From Mycobacterium parascrofulaceum ATCC BAA-614 (lineage in GTDB: Bacteria; Actinomycetota; Actinomycetes; Mycobacteriales; Mycobacteriaceae): a stretch of 48,996 bases of DNA. Under the pieces are notes generated by a model. That model was given only the letters and a program-made list of their open reading frames with translations, searched no databases and was not told the DNA's origin. The position numbers and the translations under genes were made by a program. The stretch is from positions 851,495 through 900,490 of the forward strand of contig NZ_GG770554.1 of NCBI RefSeq assembly GCF_000164135.1, read 5' to 3'. This document shows positions 14,625-24,280 of the stretch, one piece after another; the first letter of the stretch is position 1, and each line of letters starts with the position of its first letter.

Positions 14625-15170
14625 ATGACCCGGCGCAAGCCCCCGCTGACCCTGGCCACCATCACCCCGCGCGAACGGCATCACCTCGAAACGTGCGTTC
14701 ACGAAGCGGCCCACGCCGTCGCTGGTGTCGCCCTCGGTGGCCAACTGCGCAGCGCGGTGGTGTCCAACAGCCGCGTGTGGGGCGTCGAGGGTCTCGCCTC
14801 GTTCGCCGACACGCCCCACGGGCGTGACCCCGAGATCGCGTATGCGGGGCCGTGGGCACAGGCGAAGTTCCGTGCCGGTGGCCGCGACAACCGACCGACT
14901 CAGCGGCAGGTGTTGGCGATTCTCAACGCGGGCGGGTACAGGGACGACCGGATGCTGATCGCTTCCGGCGGCACGCATTTGGGGCACTTCGTCACCCCGC
15001 TCATCGAGCGGACATGGCCCGCTGTGATGCGTGTGGCCCGGCGGCTCTACGACACCGGGGAGGCGACCCACGCCGACGTGTGCGCGGCGCTCGGCCTGAC
15101 CGACGACGGCGGGCCGGGCAGTGTGCAGTTGGCCAACCTGCGGGCCGGTATGCGCCCGGTGCCCGCTTGA
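14625..15170 (+). CDS. M41-like HExxH metallopeptidase-domain protein
   Basis: A 181-aa protein starting at ATG 14625 behind AGGAAGGA. HEAAHAVAGVALGG at residues 26-39 matches the HEAGHA zinc site of FtsH/M41 peptidases (His26, Glu27, His30). There is no AAA domain or membrane helix, so this is a stand-alone peptidase-like protein of the sort found in actinophages. A third metal ligand is not obvious. It could process a phage or satellite protein, or cleave a repressor as ImmA-type proteases do. The catalytic motif is seen; the substrate is unknown. Confidence 0.6.
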   Translation: MTRRKPPLTLATITPRERHHLETCVHEAAHAVAGVALGGQLRSAVVSNSRVWGVEGLASFADTPHGRDPEIAYAGPWAQAKFRAGGRDNRPTQRQVLAILNAGGYRDDRMLIASGGTHLGHFVTPLIERTWPAVMRVARRLYDTGEATHADVCAALGLTDDGGPGSVQLANLRAGMRPVPA

Positions 15171-15234
15171 CCTGACAGGCGACCACAACCACGCGGGGCT
15201 ACCTCACCACCCAACGACACCATGAGGAGACACC

Positions 15235-15504
15235 GTGACCACCACCGCCACCGCCCCGACGGTTGACCCGTTCCACGACTTCTGGCTGCCCGACTACTGC
15301 CCGCGCTGCAACCCGTTGGGGCACAACGCCGACCGCTGCGTGCGGCTGGCCACCGAGACCGAGCCGGACGCCGTGACGTGGCGCGGCGGCAAGGGCGTGG
15401 TGTGCGAGTACGTGTGCGATGGCTGCGGGCACACCTGGACACGCTCGGACCTGTGGGACGCGCAGTCTGCCGGGTTCGACCCCAAGCAACGGAGGGCCGC
15501 GTGA
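15235..15504 (+). CDS. Zinc-ribbon protein, 89 aa
   Basis: GTG 15235 follows GAGGAGA. Cys pairs CPRC (residues about 22-25) and CDGCGHTW (about 61-68) form a zinc ribbon; the CGHTW end is typical of nucleic-acid-binding ribbons. Its stop overlaps the terminase start (GTGA), so the two are translated together. It may assist packaging. Confidence 0.65.
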   Translation: MTTTATAPTVDPFHDFWLPDYCPRCNPLGHNADRCVRLATETEPDAVTWRGGKGVVCEYVCDGCGHTWTRSDLWDAQSAGFDPKQRRAA

Positions 15505-17021
15505 CCGCGACGACCGACCCCATAGCGGCGCTGACCGCCGCCCGTGCCATCGGGGCAGTGCGCCAACGGCAGCGGCCCGCGACCCCGGCGGAATTGGCCC
15601 GGCGGCTCATCCCCGGCTACGTCGTCACCCCGGCCATCAAGCTGCTGTCCGACGAACTGGTGCGCGCCGTCGAGACGCCCGACGCCCGCCTGGTCGTGAC
15701 GATGCCGCCGAGGACCGGCAAGTCGGTGCTCACGTCGCAGGTGTTCCCGGTGTGGCTGCTGTCGCGCGACCCCGACGCCGAGGTCATCGTGAAGTCCTAC
15801 GGCGATGCCTTGGCCGAGGAGCACAGCGCGGCGGCGCGGCGGCTGATCGCCGAGAACCTCGCCGTCGTCGGCATCGAGTTGGCGGCGGACAAGCAGGCTG
15901 TCGGGCGGTGGCGCGTGGCCGGTCACCGGGGCGGCATGTTGGCGGGCGGCATCCTGTCCAGCACAACCGGGTTCGGCGCATCGGTGCTGCTGGTCGATGA
16001 CCCCGTGAAGGGGGCGCAGGAGGCCGACTCCGACGCCTACCGGCGGCGGCTCACCGCCGAGTTCAAGGCCAGCCTGATGACCCGGCTAATGCCCGGCGCG
16101 TCGGCCATCGTCGTGCTGACCCGGTGGCACCCCGACGACCTCGCCGGGTCGCTGCTCGCCGAACCCGGCAGCCGGTGGCGGTGTGTGAACATCCCGGCCA
16201 TCAGCACCGCCGGGGTGCCCGACGCGCTGGGCCGCGAACGCAGCGGCGTGGCCATGACCAGCGCGGTGGGGCGCACCGCCGAGCAGTTCCGCGAGATCAA
16301 GACCGAGGTCGGTTCGCGGGCTTGGGCCGCAATGTATTTGGGCACCCCCACGACGCCCGAGGGTGGCCTCATCAAGGCGGCGTGGATCGACACGTGGCGG
16401 CTGCCCGCAGCGCCGCCGGGGACGGTCAAGATCGTCGTGGGCGTGGACCCCGCCGACTCCGGCGAGGGCGACGAGACGGGCATTATCGCCGCCGCCTTGA
16501 CCGCCGACGGCGTAGTGGCGCTCATCGCCGACGTGTCGGGCCGGATGACATCGGACGCCTGGGCGGTGCGGGCGGTGCAACTCGCCGCCGACGTGGGGGC
16601 CAGTGAGATCGCGGTGGAGGCGTTCGCGGCGCGGGCCACCTACACGCGGTTGGTCACCGAGGTGTTGGCCCGGTTCCGCGTGAAGCGGCCCATCCGCGTC
16701 ACCGGGTGGCCACCGAAGGGCACCGACCGGGGCAAGGGCGATGCCGTAGCCCGTTCCACCGGCCTGCTCGCCGCGCTGGAAACCGGACGCGCCCGAGTGG
16801 CGGGTTACCTACCTGACTTCGAGGCGCAGGCCGTCACGTGGGAAGCGGGGCAGCATCAACCCGACCGGGTGGCGGCGGCGGTGGTGGCCTACGACGTTCT
16901 GGCCCACTCCATCGGCCAGACGATGCACGTCGTCAGTCCCATCGACACCGCCCGCCGTGCGCGCGAGGGCAAGATTGCGCCGCCCCCGGCATGGATGACG
17001 CGCCAGATCGGTGGGCGGTGA
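15501..17021 (+). CDS. terL: Terminase large subunit
   Basis: A 506-aa protein with both terminase domains. The ATPase has Walker A MPPRTGKS (residues 68-75) and Walker B VLLVDDP (Asp166/Asp167), with the VVLTRWHPDDL motif near 205-214. The C-terminal RNase H-like nuclease begins IVVGVDPADSGEGDETG (Asp316). Full length, no frameshift. TerL drives DNA into a prohead and cuts concatemers. Because no portal or prohead gene is present, it would have to work with a helper phage's proheads. It starts at GTG 15501, overlapping the zinc-ribbon gene, and overlaps the next gene by four bases. Confidence 0.93.
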   Translation: MTATTDPIAALTAARAIGAVRQRQRPATPAELARRLIPGYVVTPAIKLLSDELVRAVETPDARLVVTMPPRTGKSVLTSQVFPVWLLSRDPDAEVIVKSYGDALAEEHSAAARRLIAENLAVVGIELAADKQAVGRWRVAGHRGGMLAGGILSSTTGFGASVLLVDDPVKGAQEADSDAYRRRLTAEFKASLMTRLMPGASAIVVLTRWHPDDLAGSLLAEPGSRWRCVNIPAISTAGVPDALGRERSGVAMTSAVGRTAEQFREIKTEVGSRAWAAMYLGTPTTPEGGLIKAAWIDTWRLPAAPPGTVKIVVGVDPADSGEGDETGIIAAALTADGVVALIADVSGRMTSDAWAVRAVQLAADVGASEIAVEAFAARATYTRLVTEVLARFRVKRPIRVTGWPPKGTDRGKGDAVARSTGLLAALETGRARVAGYLPDFEAQAVTWEAGQHQPDRVAAAVVAYDVLAHSIGQTMHVVSPIDTARRAREGKIAPPPAWMTRQIGGR

Positions 17022-17314
17022 CCGGCTGCACCGCCGCGCGCACCGTCGGTCCTTCGGGCTGCGGGGCACTGGCCAGGGCGGGCCGGTCGAGGCTGCGCGC
17101 GGACCTCACCGCACCCGCCGAGCCGGGCGGCTGCGATTGCGCGCGGTGCTGCCCGCCGCCGTTGACCGACATCGAGGCGCAGCGCGCGTTGCGGCACGTG
17201 CCCAACCGGGATGCGGTGGCCTACGCGCAAGGCGAGTTGTCGCTGGTCAGCCTGTACGGGTGCGACGACTGCGGGGGATGGGTGCCGACGTTCACCGAGT
17301 CGGCGGCACGCTGA
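17018..17314 (+). CDS. Cys-rich zinc-ribbon protein, 98 aa
   Basis: GTG 17018 overlaps the terminase stop. It has CDCARCC (residues about 39-45) and a later CDDCGGWVP (about 82-90), probably one zinc-ribbon module, with a basic N-terminus. It is the last gene before the right attachment region. Coupling to terL suggests a packaging-related DNA-binding role, by inference. Confidence 0.6.
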   Translation: MTGCTAARTVGPSGCGALARAGRSRLRADLTAPAEPGGCDCARCCPPPLTDIEAQRALRHVPNRDAVAYAQGELSLVSLYGCDDCGGWVPTFTESAAR

Positions 17315-17315
17315 T

Positions 17316-17342
17316 CGTGCAATCTTGCACGTATGTTGCACG
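17316..17342. promoter_or_regulatory. Candidate integrase arm-type sites, right end
   Basis: Inverted CGTGCAA (17316-17322) is followed by direct TTGCACG at 17325-17331 and 17336-17342, with starts 11 bp apart, the same words and spacing as at the left end. They lie about 27 bp inside the right att core. Confidence 0.6.
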
Positions 17343-17368
17343 CGGTAGTCAGAAATAGCGTCTGACCT

Positions 17369-17390
17369 GGTGCCCCCGGCAGGATTCGAA
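17369..17390. repeat. Right attachment site core (attR), in tRNA-Arg
   Basis: Perfect 22-bp match to 1556-1577, covering the 3' end of the tRNA from the T loop through the acceptor stem and the first two bases of CCA. Just outside the match this copy reads T (completing an encoded CCA at 17368-17370), whereas the left copy reads C at 1555. Confidence 0.9.
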
Positions 17391-17443
17391 CCTGCGGCCT
17401 TCTGCTCCGGAGGCAGACGCTCTATCCCCTGAGCTACGGGGGC
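17371..17443 (-). tRNA. tRNA-Arg (anticodon CCG)
   Basis: Reading the complement, 73 nt fold into a full cloverleaf: acceptor GCCCCCG/CGGGGGC, D arm GCTC/GAGC, anticodon stem TCTGC/GCAGA with loop CTCCGGA (anticodon CCG, codon CGG), and T arm GCAGG/CCTGC with TTCGAAT. CCA is encoded next to it (17370-17368). It is the integration target of the element; its 3' end is restored by the element's att sequence. Confidence 0.97.
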
Positions 17444-17570
17444 GCTACGACGTTGTTGTTGCGCCATTGGGGCTTTGAACAAGCAGGGACAGACTAGCGC
17501 ATGTCGACAGCCGCGTTGCCATCGCAATGGATTCGAGGCGCGGGCACCTCAGCCAATAGGATGGACGCTC

Positions 17571-19223
17571 GTGACCCCCGCTGACCTCGCTGAGCTGCTC
17601 AGAACCACCGCGTCCGCGGTGCTGGCCGAGCACTCGCTGGATGCTGCCGCGTTGCCGGCGACGGTCACGGTGGAGCGACCCCGCAACCCCGAGCACGGCG
17701 ACTACGCCAGCAACCTGGCCCTGCAGCTGGGCAAGAAGGTCGGCGTCAACCCCCGTGAACTGGCCGGCTGGCTGGCCGCGGCGGTGTCGCAAGCCGACGG
17801 CGTCGCCTCCGCCGAGGTGGCCGGACCCGGCTTCATCAACCTGCGCCTCGAGGCGTCGGCGCAGGCCAAGATCGTCAACGCCGTCGTCGACGCCGGCGAC
17901 GGCTTCGGCCATTCCGACGCGCTGGCCGGCCACAAGATCAACCTCGAGTTCGTCTCGGCCAACCCGACGGGACCCATCCACATCGGCGGCACCCGCTGGG
18001 CCGCCGTCGGCGACGCGCTGGGCCGGTTGCTGTCCACCCAGGGCGCCGCCGTCGAGCGCGAATACTATTTCAACGACCACGGCGCCCAGATCGACCGGTT
18101 CGCCAGCTCGCTGATCGCCGCCGCCAAGGGCGAAGCCACCCCCGAGGACGGCTACGCCGGCGCCTACATCAACGACATCGCCGCGCAGGTGCTGGCCAAG
18201 GCGCCCGACGCGCTGAGCCTGCCCGAAGCCGAGATGCGCGAGACGTTCCGCGCGATCGGTGTCGACCTGATGTTCACCCACATCAAGGAGTCGCTGCACG
18301 AGTTCGGCACCGACTTCGACGTCTACACCCACGAAGACTCGATGCACACCAGCGGCCGGGTCGACCAGGCCATCGCCCGGCTGCGCGAGACCGGCAACAT
18401 CTACGAGAAGGACGGCGCAAGCTGGTTGCGCACCAGCGCCTTTGGTGACGACAAGGACCGTGTCGTGATCAAGAGCGACGGCAAGCCCGCCTACATCGCC
18501 GGTGACATCGCCTACTACCTGGACAAGCGGCAGCGCGGTTTCGACCTGTGCATCTACATGCTCGGCGCCGACCACCACGGATACATCGCCCGGCTCAAGG
18601 CCGTCGCGGCCGCGTTCGGTGACGATCCGGCTCACGTCGAGGTGCTGATCGGGCAGATGGTCAACCTCGTCCGCGACGGCGCGCCCGTGCGGATGAGCAA
18701 GCGGGCCGGGACCGTGATCACGCTCGACGATCTGGTCGAGGCGATCGGCGTCGACGCGGCGCGCTACAGCCTGATCCGCTCCTCGGTCGACACCCCGATC
18801 GACATCGACCTGGCGCTGTGGTCGTCGGCGTCCAATGAAAACCCGGTCTACTACGTGCAATACGCGCACGCTCGGCTGTCGGCGCTGGCCCGCAACGCCG
18901 CCGAACTGGGCGTGGTCCCCGACACGGGGCACCTCGAGTTGCTCAGCCACGACAAGGAGGGGACGCTGCTGCGCAGCATCGGGGAATTCCCCCGCGTGCT
19001 CAAAACGGCTGCCTCCCTGCGTGAGCCGCACCGGGTGTGCCGCTACCTGGAGGACCTCGCCGGCGACTACCACCGGTTCTACGACTCGTGCCGGGTGCTG
19101 CCCCAGGGCGACGAGCGGCCCACTGACCTGCACGCCGCGCGCCTGGCGCTGTGCGAGGCCACCCGCCAGGTCATCGCCAACGGCCTGACCATCCTCGGCG
19201 TCACCGCTCCGGAGCGAATGTGA
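17571..19223 (+). CDS. argS: Arginyl-tRNA synthetase
   Basis: A 550-aa class I synthetase that charges tRNA-Arg, whose CCG isoacceptor is the adjacent gene. The HIGH motif reads HIGG (137-140) within [13 protein letters not shown], and the KMSKS region reads RMSKRAG, both as in actinobacterial ArgS. The N-terminal [17 protein letters not shown] and the C-terminal anticodon-binding domain ending in TAPERM are intact. GTG 17571 matches the known mycobacterial start. TAGGAT at 17557-17562 is a good -10, so the transcript may begin almost at the GTG. Its stop overlaps lysA (GTGA). Confidence 0.98.
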   Translation: MTPADLAELLRTTASAVLAEHSLDAAALPATVTVERPRNPEHGDYASNLALQLGKKVGVNPRELAGWLAAAVSQADGVASAEVAGPGFINLRLEASAQAKIVNAVVDAGDGFGHSDALAGHKINLEFVSANPTGPIHIGGTRWAAVGDALGRLLSTQGAAVEREYYFNDHGAQIDRFASSLIAAAKGEATPEDGYAGAYINDIAAQVLAKAPDALSLPEAEMRETFRAIGVDLMFTHIKESLHEFGTDFDVYTHEDSMHTSGRVDQAIARLRETGNIYEKDGASWLRTSAFGDDKDRVVIKSDGKPAYIAGDIAYYLDKRQRGFDLCIYMLGADHHGYIARLKAVAAAFGDDPAHVEVLIGQMVNLVRDGAPVRMSKRAGTVITLDDLVEAIGVDAARYSLIRSSVDTPIDIDLALWSSASNENPVYYVQYAHARLSALARNAAELGVVPDTGHLELLSHDKEGTLLRSIGEFPRVLKTAASLREPHRVCRYLEDLAGDYHRFYDSCRVLPQGDERPTDLHAARLALCEATRQVIANGLTILGVTAPERM

Positions 19224-20638
19224 ACGTGCACCCCGCCGGTCCCCGGCACGCCGAGGAAACCCGGCACCCCAACAGCCCGCCGCGGCCGCAATCCGCCGAC
19301 GAGCTGCTGCGGCTTGCGCCGAACGTGTGGCCCCGCAACATCGCTCGCGACGACACGGGAGTGGCGCGCATCGCCGGAATACCGCTCACCCAGCTCGCCC
19401 AGGAGTACGGCACCCCGTTGTTCGTCGTCGACGAGGACGACTTCCGCTCCCGGTGCCGCGAACTCGCGACGGCCTTCGGCGGCGGGCACAACGTCTGCTA
19501 CGCGGCCAAGGCGTTCCTGTGCAGCGAGATCGCCCGCTGGGTCGACGAAGAGGGTCTCTCGCTGGACGTCTCCACCGGCGGAGAGCTCGCCGTCGCGCTG
19601 CACGCCGGCTTCCCGCCGGAGCGGATCACCTTCCACGGCAACAACAAATCCGTCGCGGAACTGACCTCGGCGGTCAAGGTCGGCGTCGGGTACGTCGTCT
19701 TGGACTCGATCACCGAGATCGAGCGCCTCGACGCCATCGCGGGGGAGGCCGGGGTCGTCCAGGACGTCTACGTCCGTCTCACCGTCGGGGTCGAGGCGCA
19801 CACGCACGAATTCATCTCCACCGCACACGAGGACCAGAAGTTCGGGCTGTCGGTGGCCAGCGGCGCCGCGATGGATGCGGTGCGCCGGGTGTTCGCCACC
19901 GATCACCTGCGACTGGTCGGGCTGCACAGTCACATCGGCTCGCAGATCTTCGACGTCGACGGGTTCGAGGTCGCCGCACACCGCGTCATCGGGCTGCTGC
20001 ACCACATCGCCGACGAATTCGGGGTGGACAAGGCGGGCCAGGTCTCGACCGTGGATCTCGGTGGGGGACTCGGCATTTCATATCTGGGAACCGACGACCC
20101 ACCGCCGGTGGCCGAGCTGGCGGCCAAGCTGACGGCCATCGTGGGCAGCGAGTCGGCGGCGGTGGGGCTGCCCACCCCGAGGCTGGTGGTGGAGCCGGGG
20201 CGGGCCATCGCCGGGCCGGGCACCATCACCCTGTACGAGGTGGGCACCGTCAAGGACGTCGACGTGAGCAGCATCGCCCAGCGCCGGTATGTCAGCGTCG
20301 ACGGCGGCATGAGCGACAACATCCGTACCGCGCTCTACGACGCGCAGTACGACGCGCGGCTGGTCTCGCGGGCCAGCGACGCGCCCGCAACGTTGGCCCG
20401 CATCGTCGGAAAGCATTGCGAGACCGGCGACATCGTCGTGCGCGACACCTGGGTGCCCGACGACCTGCGGCCCGGCGACCTGCTCGCGGTGGCCGCCACC
20501 GGCGCGTACTGCTATTCGCTGTCGAGCCGCTACAACATGATCTGTCGGCCCGCGGTGGTGGCGGTGCGCGACGGGCGGTCCCGCCTGATCCTGCGCCGCG
20601 AGACGGTCGACGATCTACTGAGTCTGGAAGTGAGGTGA
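19220..20638 (+). CDS. lysA: Diaminopimelate decarboxylase
   Basis: A 472-aa PLP enzyme of fold type III that decarboxylates meso-diaminopimelate to L-lysine. Visible are the PLP lysine in YAAKAF (Lys97), [27 protein letters not shown] and GKHCETGD, the active-site Cys-Glu loop. GTG 19220 overlaps the argS stop; with it the protein carries a Pro/His-rich N-terminal extension of about 25 residues compared with M. tuberculosis LysA, so a later start is possible. It is in the argS-lysA-hom-thrC-thrB run. Confidence 0.97.
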   Translation: MNVHPAGPRHAEETRHPNSPPRPQSADELLRLAPNVWPRNIARDDTGVARIAGIPLTQLAQEYGTPLFVVDEDDFRSRCRELATAFGGGHNVCYAAKAFLCSEIARWVDEEGLSLDVSTGGELAVALHAGFPPERITFHGNNKSVAELTSAVKVGVGYVVLDSITEIERLDAIAGEAGVVQDVYVRLTVGVEAHTHEFISTAHEDQKFGLSVASGAAMDAVRRVFATDHLRLVGLHSHIGSQIFDVDGFEVAAHRVIGLLHHIADEFGVDKAGQVSTVDLGGGLGISYLGTDDPPPVAELAAKLTAIVGSESAAVGLPTPRLVVEPGRAIAGPGTITLYEVGTVKDVDVSSIAQRRYVSVDGGMSDNIRTALYDAQYDARLVSRASDAPATLARIVGKHCETGDIVVRDTWVPDDLRPGDLLAVAATGAYCYSLSSRYNMICRPAVVAVRDGRSRLILRRETVDDLLSLEVR

Positions 20639-20641
20639 CCT

Positions 20642-21963
20642 GTGCCCCGTGACGAAAAGCCGGTCGGCGTAGCGGTACTCGGGTTGGGCAATGTCGGAAG
20701 CGAAGTCGTCCGCATCATCGAGGACAGCGCCGACGACCTCGCCGCCCGTGTCGGCGCGCCCCTCGTGTTGCGCGGCGTCGGGGTGCGGCGGGTCGCCGCC
20801 GATCGCGGCGTTCCGGTCGAGTTGCTCACCGACAACATCGAGGAACTCGTCTCTCGCGAGGACGTCGACATCGTCCTGGAGTTGATGGGCCCGGTGGAAC
20901 CGGCCCGCAAGGCGATCCTGCGCGCGCTCGAGCATGGCAAATCCGTCGTCACCGCCAACAAGGCCCTGTTGGCCACCTCCACCGGCGAGTTGGCGCAGGC
21001 CGCCGAAAACGCGCACGTCGATTTGTATTTCGAGGCGGCGGTCGCGGGTGCGATCCCGGTCATCCGTCCGCTCACGCAGTCGCTGGCGGGCGACACGGTG
21101 TTGCGGGTCGCCGGCATCGTCAACGGCACCACCAACTACATCCTGTCCGCGATGGACAGCACCGGCGCCGACTACGCCACCGCCCTGGCCGAGGCGAGCG
21201 CCCTGGGCTACGCCGAGGCGGATCCCACCGCCGACGTCGAGGGCTACGATGCCGCCGCCAAGGCCGCGATCCTGGCGTCGATCGCCTTTCACACCCGGGT
21301 GACCGCCGACGACGTCTACCGCGAGGGCATCACCAAGATCACCCCCGCCGACTTCGCCTCCGCGCGCGCCCTCGGCTGCACGATCAAGCTGCTGTCCATC
21401 TGCGAGCGCATCACGGGCGACGATGGCCAGGAACGGGTCTCGGCCCGCGTCTACCCGGCGTTGGTGCCGCTGTCGCATCCGTTGGCCACGGTAAACGGGG
21501 CGTTCAACGCGGTCGTCGTCGAGGCCAGGGCCGCAGGCCGGCTGATGTTCTACGGCCAGGGCGCCGGCGGCGCGCCCACCGCGTCGGCGGTCACCGGCGA
21601 CCTGGTGATGGCCGCCCGCAACCGGGTGCTGGGCAGTCGCGGCCCGAAGGAATCCAAGTACGCCCAGCTTCCCATCGCACCAATGGGTTTCATCTCCACC
21701 CGCTACTACGTCAGCATGAATGTCGCCGACAAGCCGGGTGTGTTGTCCACGGTGGCCGCCGAATTCGCCAAGCGTGAGGTGAGCATCGCCGAGGTCCGCC
21801 AGGAGGGTGTGGTGGACGAAGGCGGCCGGCGGGTGGGAGCCCGGGTCGTGGTGGTCACCCACAGCGCCACCGATGCCGCGCTCTCCGAAACCGTCGATGC
21901 GCTGGCGGATCTGGATGTGGTGCAAGGCGTCACCAGTGTGTTGCGACTGGAAGAGGCGGGCTC

Positions 21964-21967
<4 letters not shown>
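20642..21967 (+). CDS. hom: Homoserine dehydrogenase
   Basis: 441 aa. It reduces aspartate semialdehyde to homoserine for threonine and methionine. The N-terminal NAD(P) fold has [13 protein letters not shown], the catalytic part [11 protein letters not shown] and [16 protein letters not shown], and the C-terminal ACT domain ([18 protein letters not shown]) binds threonine for feedback inhibition in this family. GTG 20642 lies three bases after lysA. Its 3' end overlaps thrC by four bases (GTGA). Confidence 0.97.
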
Positions 21968-24013
<2,046 letters not shown>

Positions 24014-24034
24014 TCCACAGCGTGGCCGGAGGGT

Positions 24035-24280
24035 TTGCTTGCTTCCGACAAAGATGCGGGCTATCCTCGGACCCGTCCAGCAATCGCAGCATCTGCATCT
24101 GCATCCATACTGCCTTGCCGCTAGGACAACACCAATTCTTCTCGTGGACGAGGTTCGCCGCTTACTCCGCCGATTAAGGCGATCACCGTTGCAGAGTCGA
24201 TATTTGGGTGCACTCGGCGATTTGGCTGAATGCAACGAACCCCCCGGATGACGTGATCAGCGGGGGAAGAAAGGAAATCC
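24035..24280 (+). promoter_or_regulatory. Promoter and long leader of rho
   Basis: TTGCTT (24039-24044), a 17-bp spacer and TATCCT (24062-24067) form a plausible promoter, giving a leader of about 205 nt before the rho GTG. An open frame (24039-24251) in the leader lacks similarity and a ribosome binding site, so I do not call it a gene. A long leader would allow Rho autoregulation. The segment ends in GGGGGAAGAAAGGA, the rho ribosome binding site. Confidence 0.45.

Larger units (their letters stand above)
1556..17390. mobile_element. Integrated phage-satellite-like element in tRNA-Arg(CCG)
   Basis: The element is bounded by a perfect 22-bp direct repeat (1556-1577 and 17369-17390) matching the 3' end of the tRNA-Arg gene on the minus strand; the complete tRNA lies at the right end. 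Contents in order: tyrosine integrase, excisionase-like HTH, second HTH, prim-pol/helicase, iteron region, small-terminase-like protein, serine recombinase, vsr/methyltransferase/GIY-YIG nuclease, unknown genes, large terminase. There is no portal, prohead protease, tail, holin or lysin gene, and no relaxase or type IV secretion gene. That excludes a complete prophage and a conjugative element and points to a PICI-like satellite. Almost all genes are on the + strand with four-base stop/start overlaps. Satellite status is inference from gene content. Confidence 0.85.

Noticed and set aside
1556..17390. Integrative conjugative element or complete prophage
   Set aside because: No relaxase, coupling protein or type IV secretion genes; no portal, tail or lysis genes.
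17475..17570. Upstream extension of argS
   Set aside because: GTG 17571 gives the known mycobacterial N-terminus; the extension has no similarity.
24039..24251. 70-codon frame in the rho leader
   Set aside because: No SD, unusual composition and an overlapping promoter; best read as leader RNA.
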